Shown here piece by piece: positions 24,984 to 37,498 of a stretch of DNA of 64,000 nucleotides. Under the pieces are notes generated by a model that saw only the letters and a program-made list of their open reading frames with translations, searched no databases and was not told the DNA's origin. The stretch's first letter is position 1, and every line of letters starts with the position of its first letter. Position numbers and translations under genes: made by a program. Origin of the DNA: Tricholoma matsutake. Lineage: Eukaryota > Basidiomycota > Agaricomycetes > Agaricales > Tricholomataceae. The stretch is taken from the NCBI GenBank assembly GCA_026075535.2, contig AP026549.1, forward strand, positions 5,022,001 through 5,086,000, written 5' to 3'.

Positions 24984-27900
24984 ATGCTGTCAACCTCCAG
25001 ACTGGAATACATTGATTCGACGGCGACAAATGTAGTTGGCACTTTATCGGCAATCATGAAGGAGGTCGGCGTGCTGTTGAACCATGTGCCCTATGTCAGG
25101 GTGCTTGCAGGTGTCATAGTGCAGATAATCAACATAAAAGGGGTGAGATTAGCTTACGACGCAATCATTCTGACTTGATGTTTGTTCGGATGCAGGAAAT
25201 CCAAGCAAGCAAGGAAAGATGCCATGAACTGATTGACAAAGTATTACGCAGGTCAGCGAAGATTCTGGATGGGCTTCTCAAAGTTGCATCGTCACCGAGA
25301 AGGAATCAATTGATGGAGATGAAGGCTGGGTTGGATGAATACAAGAAGTATGTGTTGTAATTCCTTATCTTGTCTCTGTTATAATGCTACTTTTGGGTCA
25401 GTCTTCTGGTGAACATTCTTAAAGTGTTGAAGAAACACACATCAAAGAGCTTTATTGACCAAGTGATCAACCGGGTGTCAAGGCTGGATGATCTGAATAG
25501 ATACAATCGCCTTATTGATGACTTCAATATGGATTTTATGGTGTGTTTTTCTTAATACTCCATATTAATCTCATCTTTATTCCAATGACAGCTTGATCTT
25601 CAAATCCAACAGATGGTTGGCACAGATGTTCCACAGCCCTCAGCCCAGATTGAGTAAGCTAAACTCACTGGATGTAATCTCTTTCTTGATACAATTACTT
25701 TTACTTAGGTGCTTTGTTTTCAAGCCTATTTTGCCACCACAACCTGCATTCATGGTAGGGAGAGACAAGGAGAAATCAGATGTTCTCGCAACAGTGCTGA
25801 ACACAACTCAAGCAAACATTGCCATTCTAGGAGCAGGAGGAATAGGAAAGACAACCCTTGCTCTCTTTATCCTGCATGATCCTCAAGTTGTTGATAAATA
25901 TCATCTGCGATACTTTGTCTCCTGCGAGGCAGTCTCATCTCTGGTGGTTCTACTGGGAGAAATTGCCAATGTCTTGCGGATTCCACGGGAAAGACGTGAT
26001 GAACACTTATATGATACTGTTCTCACTGCATTACAAAAGGAGGTTGCCATCTTATGTCTTGATAATTTGGAGACAGTTTGGGACACTACAGCACATCGAG
26101 AAGAGATTGAAGGGTTTCTATCCCAGATTGGTAGCATCCCTGTGCTGACTCTTCTGGTTACAATGCGGGGTACACAGCGGCCTTCTGGAGTATTCTGGTC
26201 CAAACCCCTGCTTTCACCTCTCACAGAATTGGATCTTGATGGCTCAAAGGAAATGTTTGAGAAAATGTTTCAGCCAGTGGATGAATTTGTGGATAGGTTG
26301 CTCAGAGATATGGATGGAATTCCACTAGCCATTTTGCTTATAGCCTCGCTGCTGCAAGAGGGTAACGAGTCATCAAAGTCACTTTGGATGCGCTGGGAGA
26401 AGGCACATACAAAAGTGGTAGAACTGGGTGGCAGAGGTCGAATGTCAAACCTTGATGCCTCAATTCATTTATCACTATATAGTCCAAGAATGATGGCAGA
26501 CAAACTTGCCATACATATTCTTGCTATGCTCTCACTTCTGCCAGATGGATTTCCAGATGCAGGGATCAAAGATTTGCAGAATCATTTATCAGCAGATATT
26601 GATCTATCCAAGTTGGTCCAGACATTAAAAAGGGTATCTCTGGTCTACACAGATCAGGCTATGGACTCAAATCAGAGTCGTCTGCATATTCTTTCCCCAG
26701 TCAGATATTTCTGTGAGGGCAATATAAAGATTCTGCAGGGACTGAGGAGCAGCCTTATGTCATTCTACATTCAGATGTTAAGTAATAATGCAGACTGGAG
26801 TGATCATACATCACATATGATAGTTCCACCTGAACTTCTTAACATCCATTCTGTGTTTTTACAAGCATGGAAGGCAGGCCAGGCTGAGGAGTCACTTGTA
26901 GTGGCATCTGTCCTGTACACACAGTGGTCACTGTATATTGGGAATCCAGTGGAAGAGATTATCATGGAGGCAATAAAGATGATGACAGAGGCACCAAAGT
27001 TACTTGGAAGCTGTTTTAAATGTTTGTCAGATGTTGACAAATATTGTAATAATCTAGAGAAAGCTGAGCTGCATTTGAAGGATGCTCTTGAGCTGGACAA
27101 AGAGGCACAGGATGCTCTTGGTCAGGCAAATGATCTGAAGAGTCTTGGAGATCTGTACTTGCGACAAGACAAGCTAGATGAAGCTCACTTGGTTTTGAAG
27201 GATGCTCTTGAGCTTGACAAACAGGCACATTCTGTTCTTGGTCAGGCAAATGATCTGAAGAGTCTTGGAGATCTGTACTTGCGACAAGACAAGCTAGATG
27301 AAGCTCAGTTGGTTTTGAAGGATGCTCTTGAGCTTTACAAACAGGCACATTCTGTTCTTGGTCAGGCAAATGATCTGAACAGTCTTGGAGATCTGTACTT
27401 GCGACAAGACAAGCTAGATGAAGCTCACTTGGTTTTGAAGGATGCTCTTGAGCTGCACAAACAAGCACAGGATGTTTTTGGTCAGGCAAATGATCTGAAG
27501 AGTCTTGGAGATCTGTACTTGCGACAAGACAAGCTAGATGAAGCTCAGTTGGTTTTGAAGGATGCTCTTGAGCTGCACAAACAGGCACATTCTGTTCTTG
27601 GTCAGGCAAATGATCTGAAGAGTCTTGGAGATCTGTACTTGCGACAAGACAAGCTAGATGAAGCTCAGTTGGTTTTGAAGGATGCTCTTGAGCTGCACAA
27701 ACAGGCACATTCTGTTGTTGGCCAGGCAGATGATCTGAACAGTCTTGGAGATCTGTATTTGCGACAAGACAAGCTAGATGAAGCTCAGTTGGTTTTGAAG
27801 GATGCTCTTGAGCTGCACAAACAGGCACATTCTGTTCTTGGCCAGGCAAATGATCTGACAAGTCTTGGAGATCTGTACTTGCGACAAGACAAGCTAGATG

Positions 27901-28652
27901 AAGCTCAGTTGGTTTTGAAGGATGCTCTTGAGCTGCACAAACAGGCACATTCTGTTCTTGGTCAGGCAAATGATCTGAAGAGTCTTGGAGATCTGTACTT
28001 GCAACAAGACAAGCTAGATGAAGCTCAGTTGGTTTTGAAGGATGCTCTTGAGCTTTACAAACAGGCACATTCTGTTCTTGGTCAGGCAAATGATCTGAAG
28101 AGTCTTGGAGATCTGTACTTGCGACAAGACAAGCTAGATGAAGCTCTGTTGGTTTTGAAGGATGCTCTTGAGCTGCACAAACAGGCACAGGATGTTCTTG
28201 GTCAGGCAAATGATCTGAACAGTCTTGGAGATCTGTACTTGCAACAAGACAAGCTAGATGAAGCTCTGTTGGTTTTGAAGGATGCTCTTGAGCTGCACAA
28301 ACAGGCACAGGATGTTCTTGGTCAGGGAGATGATCTGAACAGTCTTGGAGATCTGTATTTGCGACAAGACAAGCTAGATGAAGCTCAGTTTGTTTTGAAG
28401 GATGCTCTTGAGCTGCACAAAGAGGCACATTCTGTTCTTGGTCAGGCAGATGATCTGAACAGTCTTGGAGATCTGTACTTGCGACAAGACAAGCTAGATG
28501 AAGCTCAGTTGGTTTTGAAGGATGCTCTTGAGCTCCACAAACAGGCACAGAATGCTCATGCTCAGGCAAATGATCTGCAAAGACTCAGAGATCTGTATCT
28601 GCAACAAGACAAGATGGATAAAGCTGAGACACTATTGAAGGATGCTCTTTAG
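24984..28652 (+). CDS. NLR-like NTPase: helical N-domain, NB-ARC-type core, TPR array
   Basis: Five exons: 24984-25142, 25196-25347, 25402-25540, 25592-25653, 25709-28652. Junctions are GT...AG, phases agree, and the product is 1,151 residues. Residues 1-170 are helical (IDSTATNVVGTLSAIMKEVGVLL onwards), which fits the HeLo/MLKL-like domains of fungal NLRs, but that assignment is inferred. Walker A is GAGGIGKTT near residue 212, and Walker B is AILCLDNLE near 289. A winged-helix-like region follows, then 13 TPR units from about residue 622 to the end. The architecture matches fungal NLR/STAND receptors: ligand binding by repeats, ATP-dependent oligomerisation, and an N-terminal effector. These act in non-self recognition and regulated cell death. 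The start was chosen because IDSTATNVVG lies near the N-terminus in relatives I recall; 24900 is also possible. No stop or frameshift was found, so the gene looks intact. Confidence 0.85.
27061..28652 (+). repeat. 13 near-identical 120-bp TPR-coding units
   Basis: The unit is 40 residues, with motifs ANDLKSLGDLYLRQDKLDEA and LVLKDALELHKQAHSVLG, and the last unit is cut to LLKDAL before the stop. Most copies differ by only a few bases per 120. Variation is concentrated at a few sites: HSV/QDV, LELH/LELY/LELD, ANDL/ADDL and LKS/LNS/LTS. Such homogeneity points to ongoing unequal exchange or gene conversion. Confidence 0.95.
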
Positions 28653-29379
28653 CTTCATCCTTTCTGATAGTCAAAGTCTTCCAATTATTGTATCTCTCTT
28701 ACAGCCTTGGCCATTCTATTCTCATTACTATGCTTCATGATCACTCTATGTTTAAGGACATTTTATACCACTCTATTTACAGTCTCATAGCTACTGACAT
28801 AATCTGTTTGGCTAGTGACATTGATGACAACAATTGTGTTTGTTAAAAATAAACTATACCTTTGTTGCAGTGTTGGAATTCTGGCTTGGTAATGATTGAT
28901 GTGGAATAAAACAAAAAATATATAAAACAAAGCAGTTGCATACTGTAAATGAAGGAAGACTATTTGGCTCAAGGGGGCACTGGGATCAAAATGCTGGACT
29001 GGAACCTGGTTAGTTAGTCCAACTGGAGGCTGCACAAAACAATGGACCTCTCCAGAATAGGACTTCTAAACATCAATTTGAGGCTAATAGAACCTTTCTA
29101 CAATATATAAACCATTTATAGAAGGTTTTCCATAGCATCTGAGTAGTAGAAGAGTAAAATAAACTGATTTACACTGGGATTCACAATTTATGAGTGATTG
29201 AAAACACTGATCTGTACCACAAATGGTATCTTTGCAATTTGAAGCCTACTGAATGTTGCCTACACCTTACTCAACAGCACTGAAACACTATGGAATCTAA
29301 TCAGAAACATGGCATCAAGTTGTAGGTTTCAAAAATCACATACATGTACAACAGGTTACTGATAGAACTGTTGTTCTAG
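28653..29379. other. Intergenic region downstream of the NLR
   Basis: AT-rich sequence that should include the NLR 3' UTR. I recognise no gene, RNA or transposon end here. Confidence 0.5.
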
Positions 29380-30600
29380 TCACCAACACCAGTGCCAATC
29401 CTCAATGCAGAGGGATATGCTGTTTGCCCAGACTGCAGTAACTGCATAAATTGCAGCACCATTGGGCTAGCCAACCTTGAAAAGTGCCATTACAGAACAA
29501 AAGCCTATAAGGATGCAAAAGCAAAACAAGACAAAGACACTAAAAAGAAAAAAATGGATCAATACTCTCCTTCATGAAACTGAAAGTAGCTGTGGTACCA
29601 TTGACCATACACAGTTCAGCACCTGTTCATGGTCATAAGTTGGCTCAAACACCAGTGAAGGCTGTCTTATCAAAATGAATTACTCCTATGGCATAGCATC
29701 AGAGTTAACTGCCTCATCTCCCTGCTCTAATGTGCTGATTCACTGTCCTGTTTGTCCCAAGGCTGACCCCATGATCTGGAAATACTTCATGAAGGTTCAC
29801 TTTGAGGAAAGGCACAAAACATTGGATCTAACCAAGCATGAGCACCTATGAAGGCTGTCCAACTTCAAATGGACTGAAAAAAAAAAGATATGGGGAAGGT
29901 GACAGCCAAACACACCAACAAATCAAAGATCCCACCATTGGTCATCTCCAAAAACCATTGTGCCTGAATTCCATCTATGTATAATTTCATCAAGTTCTTC
30001 CTCCACATGAAAGGAAATGACTCATTAATATATCAGTCAGTGACAACAATCCAGGTGAAACACATTCAGCGATAAGCTCTCCTTCCCAAGGTAATGGCAC
30101 TGACAAGCCAAAAGAATGTGACCATGACAAAGAGGAGGAAGAGGATTACGATTATGATGAAGCACTGGGGGTTGATGAGGAATCAGAGAGGGGTGATTTT
30201 GGTGAGGAAACTGAGGGTTTGCATAGCCTCATTGATGGGCAAAGGGAAGAAGAGTTCAAAGGCCTGCATGAGGCTGCTACACCTCTGCAAAGTTCCAAGG
30301 ACTTTGAGGTGGGACCTGTTCCAATCACAGAAGAAATGTCATTCAAGGACAGTGGGAGTTTTTGTATTTATTCTGGAGCCTAAAAAAGTATTCACTTACT
30401 CTCATTGAACAGGAAAGCAAAAATATAGCAGCAAAAACCAAACAACATGGATGACAAGGCAATTGATTCAAACATCATACAGCCACAACTGAGTTTCAAG
30501 CAGTTCCTGAAGAATCTGGGTGGTCAAAGCACAAGAGAATTCTGCAACAACTATGAGATGCCCTGAATGGGTGTATTTGTGGATCAGTCCTCGATAGTAC
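29380..30600 (+). pseudogene. Decayed Cys-rich / C2H2-type gene of a repeated fungal family
   Basis: The first part (29392-29577) encodes CPDCSNCINCSTIGLANLEKC followed by a Lys-rich run. Further on, around 29734-29860, HCPVCPKADPMIWKYFMKVH continues into EERHKT, a C2H2-like pattern, and then a stop. Around 30040-30360 a Glu/Asp-rich linker (DKEEEEDYDYDEA) is still readable. I recall this arrangement from multi-copy unnamed Agaricomycete proteins, but its function is unknown to me. Several stops and frame changes make it non-functional. The copia element inserted just downstream at 30708. Confidence 0.5.
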
Positions 30601-30707
30601 AATGGATGGCATACTAAACTGCAAACAAGCCAGTTGCAAGACTTAGTGGGTGAGCATGGCTTGACACTTGATCTGAGCTCTCAGTGATTGATAACTCACT
30701 CTATATG

Positions 30708-31069
30708 TGTTGAGAATGACACCGTGAGCGCATGTGAATGCCATATTGCCAAATATGGATCTCAGCACATTAATTGATGCATGTCCTATACTTAGCACAT
30801 CCCTTTGATGCATGTGTTTGTATCCATGTCACAGATACCTTTATACCATTCTCCTTTATCTAACATGACTCGTATATATACAGTAGACAGATACCAGATC
30901 ACCTCAGTCACTTATACAGAGACTGAGGTGAGTAACAACTTATTATTCAGTAGTGAACAATTACTTACTGTACTTATAGTTCACTCTTGTTGTACTAGGT
31001 ACAGTACTAATAAAGTCACTTATACAGAGACTGAGTTCACTCTTGTTGTACTAGGATTGATTTTCTACA
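30708..31069 (+). repeat. 5' LTR of copia A
   Basis: 362 bp. It carries an internal duplication of about 56 bp absent from the 3' LTR. A 10-bp-arm hairpin (CACCTCAGTC ... GACTGAGGTG) lies at 30900-30930. Confidence 0.93.
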
Positions 31070-31084
31070 GGTTATGGGCCACTC
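31070..31084 (+). other. Primer-binding site of copia A (initiator tRNA-Met anticodon region)
   Basis: GGTTATGGGCCACTC directly follows the LTR. GGTTATGGGCC is complementary to the anticodon loop and stem of initiator tRNA-Met (GGCCCATAACC), the half-tRNA site known from Drosophila copia. The same 15 bases occur in copia B. Confidence 0.7.
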
Positions 31085-31254
31085 CCGTCGCATTTAGACG
31101 ACGGTAGAAAATCTCCTAGCCACTCAGCATTTATCTATGCCATTTTTGATTGGACCCCTAGATCACTTAGATCTTGGATCACAACTTAATGGGATCAGAC
31201 TACCTGACCCATCTCCCTCCCCTTTGTCTTCTTTGACATTGCCCTACTTGATGC

Positions 31255-32589
31255 TTGCCTGCTATTACCACTTCTGCTTTCTACACTATGGTTGCTGAAA
31301 CAAACCCACCTTCTATTTCTCTCATCAAGTTGTCAGTTCAGTACTCAGGGGAGAAGTTGGACAAACTTAAGTCTAATTACAAAGAATGGTGCAAGGAGAT
31401 TACAATCACCCTCTCACTGAATGGACTTTATGAATATGTGACCGGTGATATTACCTCACCTACATCTACAGAAACCCATGCTCTTGCAAACTGGGTGGCT
31501 AACTCATGTCTCGCATACACCTTTCTTGCTTCCAGTGTCTCCCCATCTGAGCACCCATTCCTTGATATCAAGAAGGGTCCTGATGTAAATTGGGAAACTC
31601 TCCAAGATCGTCATCAGAAGGAAGGTCCAGTCCGCCAGGTCCAATTGCTCTAACAGGCACTTTCCATCCAGTGCTCAAAGGATGTGCCACTCCCTGAAAC
31701 GGTGGAGAGGATTTGCACTCTCATTGAGCATGCTTTTGCCATGGGGGACATAAAAGTGGACCTACTCTGTTGTATTGCCCTCCTTAATTCCCTTAATGAC
31801 AACTTCCCACATGCATGATCCATTATATCCTGTGACATTGCTGCCTTGACCACCAGTTCCCCATATGGGTCAAAGAACATCCACCTGTTCCTGGAGAATG
31901 AACAGTCACTCCTTGAGAACGACCAGCATCATGATTCTTGCTCCACCATTGCACTTACTGCTTGGACCAAACCAAACAAAGTGCCTAACATGCCCACTTG
32001 TGGGAATCCTGTCTGTAAAAAGACTGGGCATACTATGGAGTACTGCATCAAGCCTGGAGGTGGCATGGCTGGGAAGACCATCGATGAATTCAAAGCTGCA
32101 TGGAAGCTGGTGCTCAAGAAGAAAGCACCAGGTACTGCTAGCTCCAGGATCCCAATCATGGTAAAGGATGTCAATGGACATGCCTTCACAGTCATGGTCA
32201 ATTCTGAATCCCCTGCACCCATCGCCTCCTGCCTGGAATTTGCTGGCCTTGCATGCGATCCCCTTCCCACTGCTTCCATTGAAGAGGTTGAATATGAGGG
32301 ATGGATTGTTGTTGAGGAGGAGGCATCTACGACTCTTGACTGGAACCAACATACATCCATGCATACTGATGGTGTGCTCACTGTCGAACCACTTACTCAG
32401 ATCCATTGATCTCACCTTTCACTGGACGAGCATCCCTTTATTGTCGACTCTGGTGCAACTGTACATATTTCATCTGACAGATCAGATTTCCTTACCCTTC
32501 GTCCAACTCAACCACGTACTGTTAGAGGGGTGGGAGGTTCCTCAATAGCCACCATCAGTGTCAGGGATATCAAACTCTGTATAGCCTGA
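31255..32589 (+). pseudogene. Copia A gag and protease
   Basis: Gag includes KLKSNYKEWCKEITITLSLNG and a Cys/His knuckle variant CGNPVCKKTGHTMEYC (C-X4-C-X4-H-X4-C). The protease motif is FIVDSGATVHIS. Stops interrupt the frame at about 31651 (TAA), 31816 (TGA, where copia B keeps CGA), 32407 and 32587. The last TGA is shared with copia B at the same codon. Confidence 0.88.
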
Positions 32590-32639
32590 GGTGGATCAAT
32601 TCTCTTATGTAACATGCTCTATATCCCAAACTTGACTGT

Positions 32640-33676
32640 CTGACTCATCTCCATAGGAGTATTGGCTGATGACTTGAATGTTGCCACACACTTCGATAAC
32701 ACAGAGTGTTGGATTATGGACAAGTCCACCAGTGCACTGGTTGCATGAGGATCCAGACTCTCCAAGAAACTCTACTCACTCAACCTCCACTCTGCCGCTG
32801 TCGACCATGCCTTTTCTGTACACAAATCCCCAAACTTGGAAACATGGCACTGCCGTCTTGGCCATTCCAACTACCAATCCATCTGGGATATGGCCAAGAA
32901 AGGGACGTTCACAGGTGCACCTCTTGTTTCTTCACCAAAACTGCCTAAGTGCAAATCATGTGTGCTTGGAAAACAGACAAAGATGCCTGTCCCAAAAAGA
33001 CGTGAGGAGGGGCCTGGTCACAAGGTGACAAGGAAGTTGCAGAAAGTATGGGTTGATTTGTCAGGACTGCATGCAGTGAAGTCTTGTACCAGGAATTCAT
33101 ATGTAATGGATATAGTTGATGACTACACCTCCTTTCCTTGGTCAATACCCCTTTGCAACAAATATGATTCTTTTCCTGAACTTAAAGCCTGGGAACTCAC
33201 CCAAGAAACTGAAATGGGTCTTAAAGTTGAAATCTACATCACCGATAATGGGGAGCTTAAGTCGCATGAAATGGAGGCCTGCTTGAAGACTCAGGGAACA
33301 GAGCAATGATTTACCACTCCCCATACCTCTGCACACATTGGGCACATCAAACATATGCACAGGACACTCATGGCTAAGGCCTGTACAATGCAGATTTACT
33401 CTGGATTACCAGCATATTTATGGGACAAATTCTATTTAACAGCCTCCCATTTACACGCAAAAACCACTACTCGCTCCCTCAAAGGAACCACACCTTGGGA
33501 ACTATGGTATGAAAGAAAGCCTGACTACTCTTACCTGAAAGAAATCAGTTGCCGAGCCTTTGTCCTTATCCCCAGGAAGGACAACCCTAAAATCTTTGAA
33601 CGCTCCATTGAATGTGTATTGGTAGGGTATGGTTCAAAATTGAAATTATATCGATGCTATGACCGTGCGACATGAA
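32640..33676 (+). pseudogene. Copia A integrase
   Basis: A GAG-pre-integrase region (WHCRLGHSNYQSIWDMAKKG, CKSCVLGKQ) leads into the core, with VWVDLSG and YITDNGELKS giving the two Asp residues. At the expected catalytic Glu the sequence reads GHIKHMHRTL, a Lys codon AAA that a single G-to-A change from GAA would explain. It cannot be active. Confidence 0.88.
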
Positions 33677-34239
33677 AAAACCACAGTTCCTACCACATTA
33701 GATTCCTTGAAAGTCATGATGGTCACTCACTGGCACTGCCTACATCTACCATGGAAAATGGGGGGGTTGAGACTGAAGGCTCTACATCAAACTTCAGCCC
33801 CCTATCCCTGAATAATGAGGACAATGAAGACCCAGTTGTTGATTGCGACTCTCTGGACAGGGGCACTCACAATACAGATGTACAACAAGTCCCATCACTT
33901 ACACCCCTCCCATGTTGCTCTTCACACACACCCATTCCCACTGAGAAAACTCCCAGTGGTGGTCCAACTGTTACCAGAACTGCTGCTGCTGTCAAAACAT
34001 CCCAGGAAAGTGCCACATGAGTTAAGGAAGCATGATGAGAATGACAAGCAGCAACATTGGCTGCCAGGACTGATCACCCACCAGATTCCATGATCAATCA
34101 TGATTGTGATGTCATTGAGGAACTCCAGCAATCACTCAATAACCTTGATCTCGGAGATCAAGTGCATCAATTCCAGGCCCTGATCTCAGAGATGGGGGAT
34201 TTTGATCCAGAATCACTTCAGTTTGAAGATGATCCTTGA

Positions 34240-35070
34240 ACATGAGAGGAGGCTAAGAACTCAGTTGATGCAGATCGATGGACAGAGGGATACATAGATG
34301 AGCTTCAATCCTTGAAAGATATGGGTGTTTACAAACTGATTCCCCAGGGTGACGTTCCCCAAGGAAAGCAGATCTGTAAAGGGAAACCGGTTTTCCATCT
34401 TAAGCATGATGAGACTGGGAAGGCTGTCAGGTGGAAGGTCCATCTGGTTTTCAAGGGTTTTGAACAAATATATGGCAAAGACTATACTAAGACTACCTCA
34501 CCGACCATGTGCATGGAATCATGGAGGATACTCCTCCATTTAGCAGTGTCCCTTGGTTTGGATGCACAACAGATAGATGTCAAAATGGCATTCCTCTATG
34601 GGTTACTGCCGGATGACAAAGTGCAATACATGGAACAACCTGCTGGATTTCAGGAACCTGGTAAAGAGGACTGGGTTTGGCAACTATAACGTGGTCTGTA
34701 TGGCATGAAACAAAGTGGGTGGATATGGAATCAAACCCTCAATGCCCAAATGATCGATTGGGGGTTCACTTGCTTATCTTGCAAATCCTGAGTGTACTAC
34801 CACAAGTCAGACTCTGGGACTATTATTGCAGCCATCCATGTTGATGACTATCTGTGCATTGCAGACACCATGAGCAAAAATGAATGCTTCAAGGATCAGA
34901 TGAGGAAGGTATGGACAATTTCTGAGCTGGGCACAGTGCATTTTATCATTGGGGTTGCTGTCACCTGGGACAGGGCTAACAGAACTGTCATGCTATCACA
35001 GACAGTGCTGATCGATAAATTGTCAAACAGTTTGGTGAAAAAGATGCCCATCCAGTATCTGCACCTTTAG
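34240..35070 (+). pseudogene. Copia A reverse transcriptase
   Basis: An RVT_2-type polymerase with GKDYTKTTSPTMCMESWRILL, DAQQIDVKMAFLYG, GLYGMKQSG and AIHVDDYL (catalytic Asp pair). Stops occur after WVWQL and CKS, and the frame ends at 35070. Confidence 0.88.
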
Positions 35071-35189
35071 AGCCTGGTACAAAATTATGCCATACAGATC
35101 AACAATCTATGTGTCTGGAGGACCAGGCTCAACTCAGCAAGCTCCCCTACCAGTCACTTATGGGTTGTCTACTCTACTTAGCCATCAGT

Positions 35190-35830
35190 ATGCGCCCCGA
35201 TATTTCTTATGCCATCTAGCAACTCTTGCAATACCTTGATTGTTTTTCCTTTGTACATTGGCAGGCAGCCACTAGGATAGTGCGTTACATCAAAGGTACC
35301 AGGGACCTTCAACTTCATCTTGGTGGTGATCAACCTATATCCCTTCATGCATTTAATGATTCTGATTGGGCTAACTGCCTTGATACATGTTGCAGTGTAG
35401 GTGGATATATATGCTCCCTTGGTTCAGGTGCCATCTCCTGGATGGCACATAAACAAAAGGTTGTTGCAACTTCATCCTGTGAAGCTGAGTATGTTGCTGT
35501 GTTTGAGACAGCCAAGGAATGTATCTGGTTGTGAACATTGCTTCATTTCAACAATCATCAGCAATTGCCTCTGACAATAATCTACTGCGATAACTCTGCT
35601 ACCAGGACCTTATCTGAAGACCCTCTCCTTCATTCCCACATTAAACATGTCAACATCAAATACCATTTCCTTCGCGAGTGCATCCAATCAAATGAATTTA
35701 CAACTTACCTACATCAACACCCACGAGAATGTTGCAGACATGTTCACAAAGGCACTAGATGTCAAACAATTCACTTACCTATGTGGCTTCCTTGGCCTCC
35801 ACTAACTCAATTCCATGCAAGGAGGAGTAT
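35190..35830 (+). pseudogene. Copia A RNase H
   Basis: The segment contains RYIKGTRDLQLHL, FNDSDWANC, SWMAHKQKVVATSSCEAEY and IIYCDNSATRTLSEDPLLHS, the classic copia RNase H motifs. It is frameshifted relative to the RT and has a TGA after KECIWL. Confidence 0.88.
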
Positions 35831-35846
35831 TCATGGTGAGGAGGAG

Positions 35847-36152
35847 TGTTGAGAATGACACTGTGAGCGCATGTGAACACTGTATTGCCAAATACAGATC
35901 TCGGCACATTAATTGATGCATGTCCTATACTTAGCACATCCCTTTGATGCACATGTTTGTATCCATGTCACAGATACCTTTATACCATTCTCCTTTATCT
36001 AACATGACTCATATATATACAGTAGACAGATACCAGATCACCTCAGTCACTTATACAGAGACTGAGGTGAGTAACGACTTATTATTCAGTAGTGAACGAT
36101 TACTTACTGTACTTACAGTTCACTCTTGTTGTACTAGGATTGATGTTCTACA
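35847..36152 (+). repeat. 3' LTR of copia A
   Basis: 306 bp, lacking the duplication found in the 5' LTR. The same hairpin lies at 36039-36069. Confidence 0.93.
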
Positions 36153-36584
36153 ATATGTCCAGTATTATCTTTGGTGTGTGGAACTTGAGCAAGAACCATG
36201 AAATTGGGTGTGTGTGTAAGCATGTTGCTTACTACAAAGCCTTCATTTGTAGCATATATATTCTGTCCAATATAATCAACTAGTTGATTATACTGCCTTT
36301 TAGTCAAAGGGTAAGTTGTAACTTGCTTCTTGGACAGAGCTGACCTCACTTACATGTGTGTGGCTTGTGAAGCTTCTGGGCAGGGACAAGGGGGGGAACA
36401 GTCATGAAGATGATGTCATATTGCTAAATATAGACATGTTCATGATTATGTAACCTAGTTAGTCCACCAAAAATGTCCTTAGCAAAATTGACCCCTCCAG
36501 TTTGATTCATTACTCACAGTTTGTTCCATCTTTGTTGGTTAGCTGATCGGTAGTTTGACTTTGGTTGTTGGGGGGTTGGGGTAC

Positions 36585-37498
36585 TCAGTCAATTTGTCTA
36601 TCCCATGAGTGATGTTTGAGCTCTTGTCTGTTTGGCATGATTTGCCTTGGGTGCAATAGGAGTTGGATTTGCCACATATTACTGCTTCTGCTTGGTTGAG
36701 TGACATCTGTGAGTCCTACGGGAATTGCTGTCCATTGACCACTTGGTGGCATGGACTCCCATGTCCAGGACTCTGTGGAGGGGAAGAAAGGCAGTAGATT
36801 TCCAGTGTTTCTCTCATTGTGGTCAGCGCACTTCCTGAGGAATGTTGGACATGTCTGGTCACTGCTTGTGTGTTCTTGTACTCCACATGGGGTGCATAGG
36901 AGTGTCAATGATTCACAGTCAGTAGTCCTGTGATTTCTCTGCACTTGGCACAGACATCTCTTTGGATGATGCATTCAATTATGACATGGTTGTAGCCTTG
37001 GCATTTGAGGCATCTGACTGGTTCCCATTTGCATTTAGATACTGATACCTTTTCGTTGCAAATGACTAGGCTGTTTAGTATAGCTTTGTTTGCATTATCT
37101 GGGTCAGTGAAAGTGAAAACCATGTGTCCTACTGTCTGATTGGGATTACATCACTCTGGCCACCTACACTTTTTGATGGAATCTTTAGCCATGTTGTTGG
37201 TTTCTGTTACCTCTTCAATATGATACCTATCTGTTGCATTGAAGGTGAGTGGGATGAAATATGCCATGACATTGTAGTTGCAGGATTTGGTCAGGATAGA
37301 GGTTTCTAGTTCGCATTCCATATGTAATATTTTTGCCTCATTGCATAGCCATGTGGCTAATTTGTTGTCTCCTGCTTTGACTAACATCCCTCTGTTTTTG
37401 AGCCATGCTGCTGAGCACAACCTGCATTCCTCATTTGTCATTTTTGTGGCTTTGTCCAGTTTTGTGTTCAGGTGTTTCAGAAGCTGTGGTGCTGACAT
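36585..37498 (-). pseudogene. LINE ORF1 (gag-like) relic
   Basis: Minus-strand frames carry a zinc-knuckle series: CLKCQGYNHVIIEC (C-X2-C-X4-H-X4-C), then CAKC, then CTPCGVQEHTSSDQTC, followed by LLPFFPSTESWTWE. The upstream frame (37498-37151) would be the N-terminal part. This pattern fits ORF1 of Tad1-like fungal LINEs, which coats the element RNA. Frameshifts separate the pieces and no ORF2 (endonuclease/RT) is visible nearby, so it is a truncated copy. It lies between the two copia elements. Confidence 0.65.

Larger units (their letters stand above)
30708..36152 (+). mobile_element. Ty1/copia element A, dead, with TSD ATATG
   Basis: LTRs at 30708-31069 and 35847-36152 start TGTTGAGAATGACAC and end TTCTACA. 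The flanks are atatg at 30703-30707 and atatg at 36153-36157, a perfect 5-bp duplication. Gag, protease, integrase and RT share one frame from 31255 to 35070, broken by about a dozen stops; RNase H is in another frame after 35070. A purine tract (ggtgaggaggag) precedes the 3' LTR. The domain order protease, integrase, RT, RNase H defines copia. Confidence 0.95.

Noticed and set aside
27016..28569. A 517-codon open frame antisense to the TPR array
   Set aside because: It is a by-product of a stop-free 120-bp unit repeated 13 times; the sense strand has splice-consistent coding and clear TPR motifs.
27061..28652. Regular repeats resembling a CRISPR array
   Set aside because: The 120-bp units are contiguous and coding, with no unique spacers, in a eukaryotic genome.
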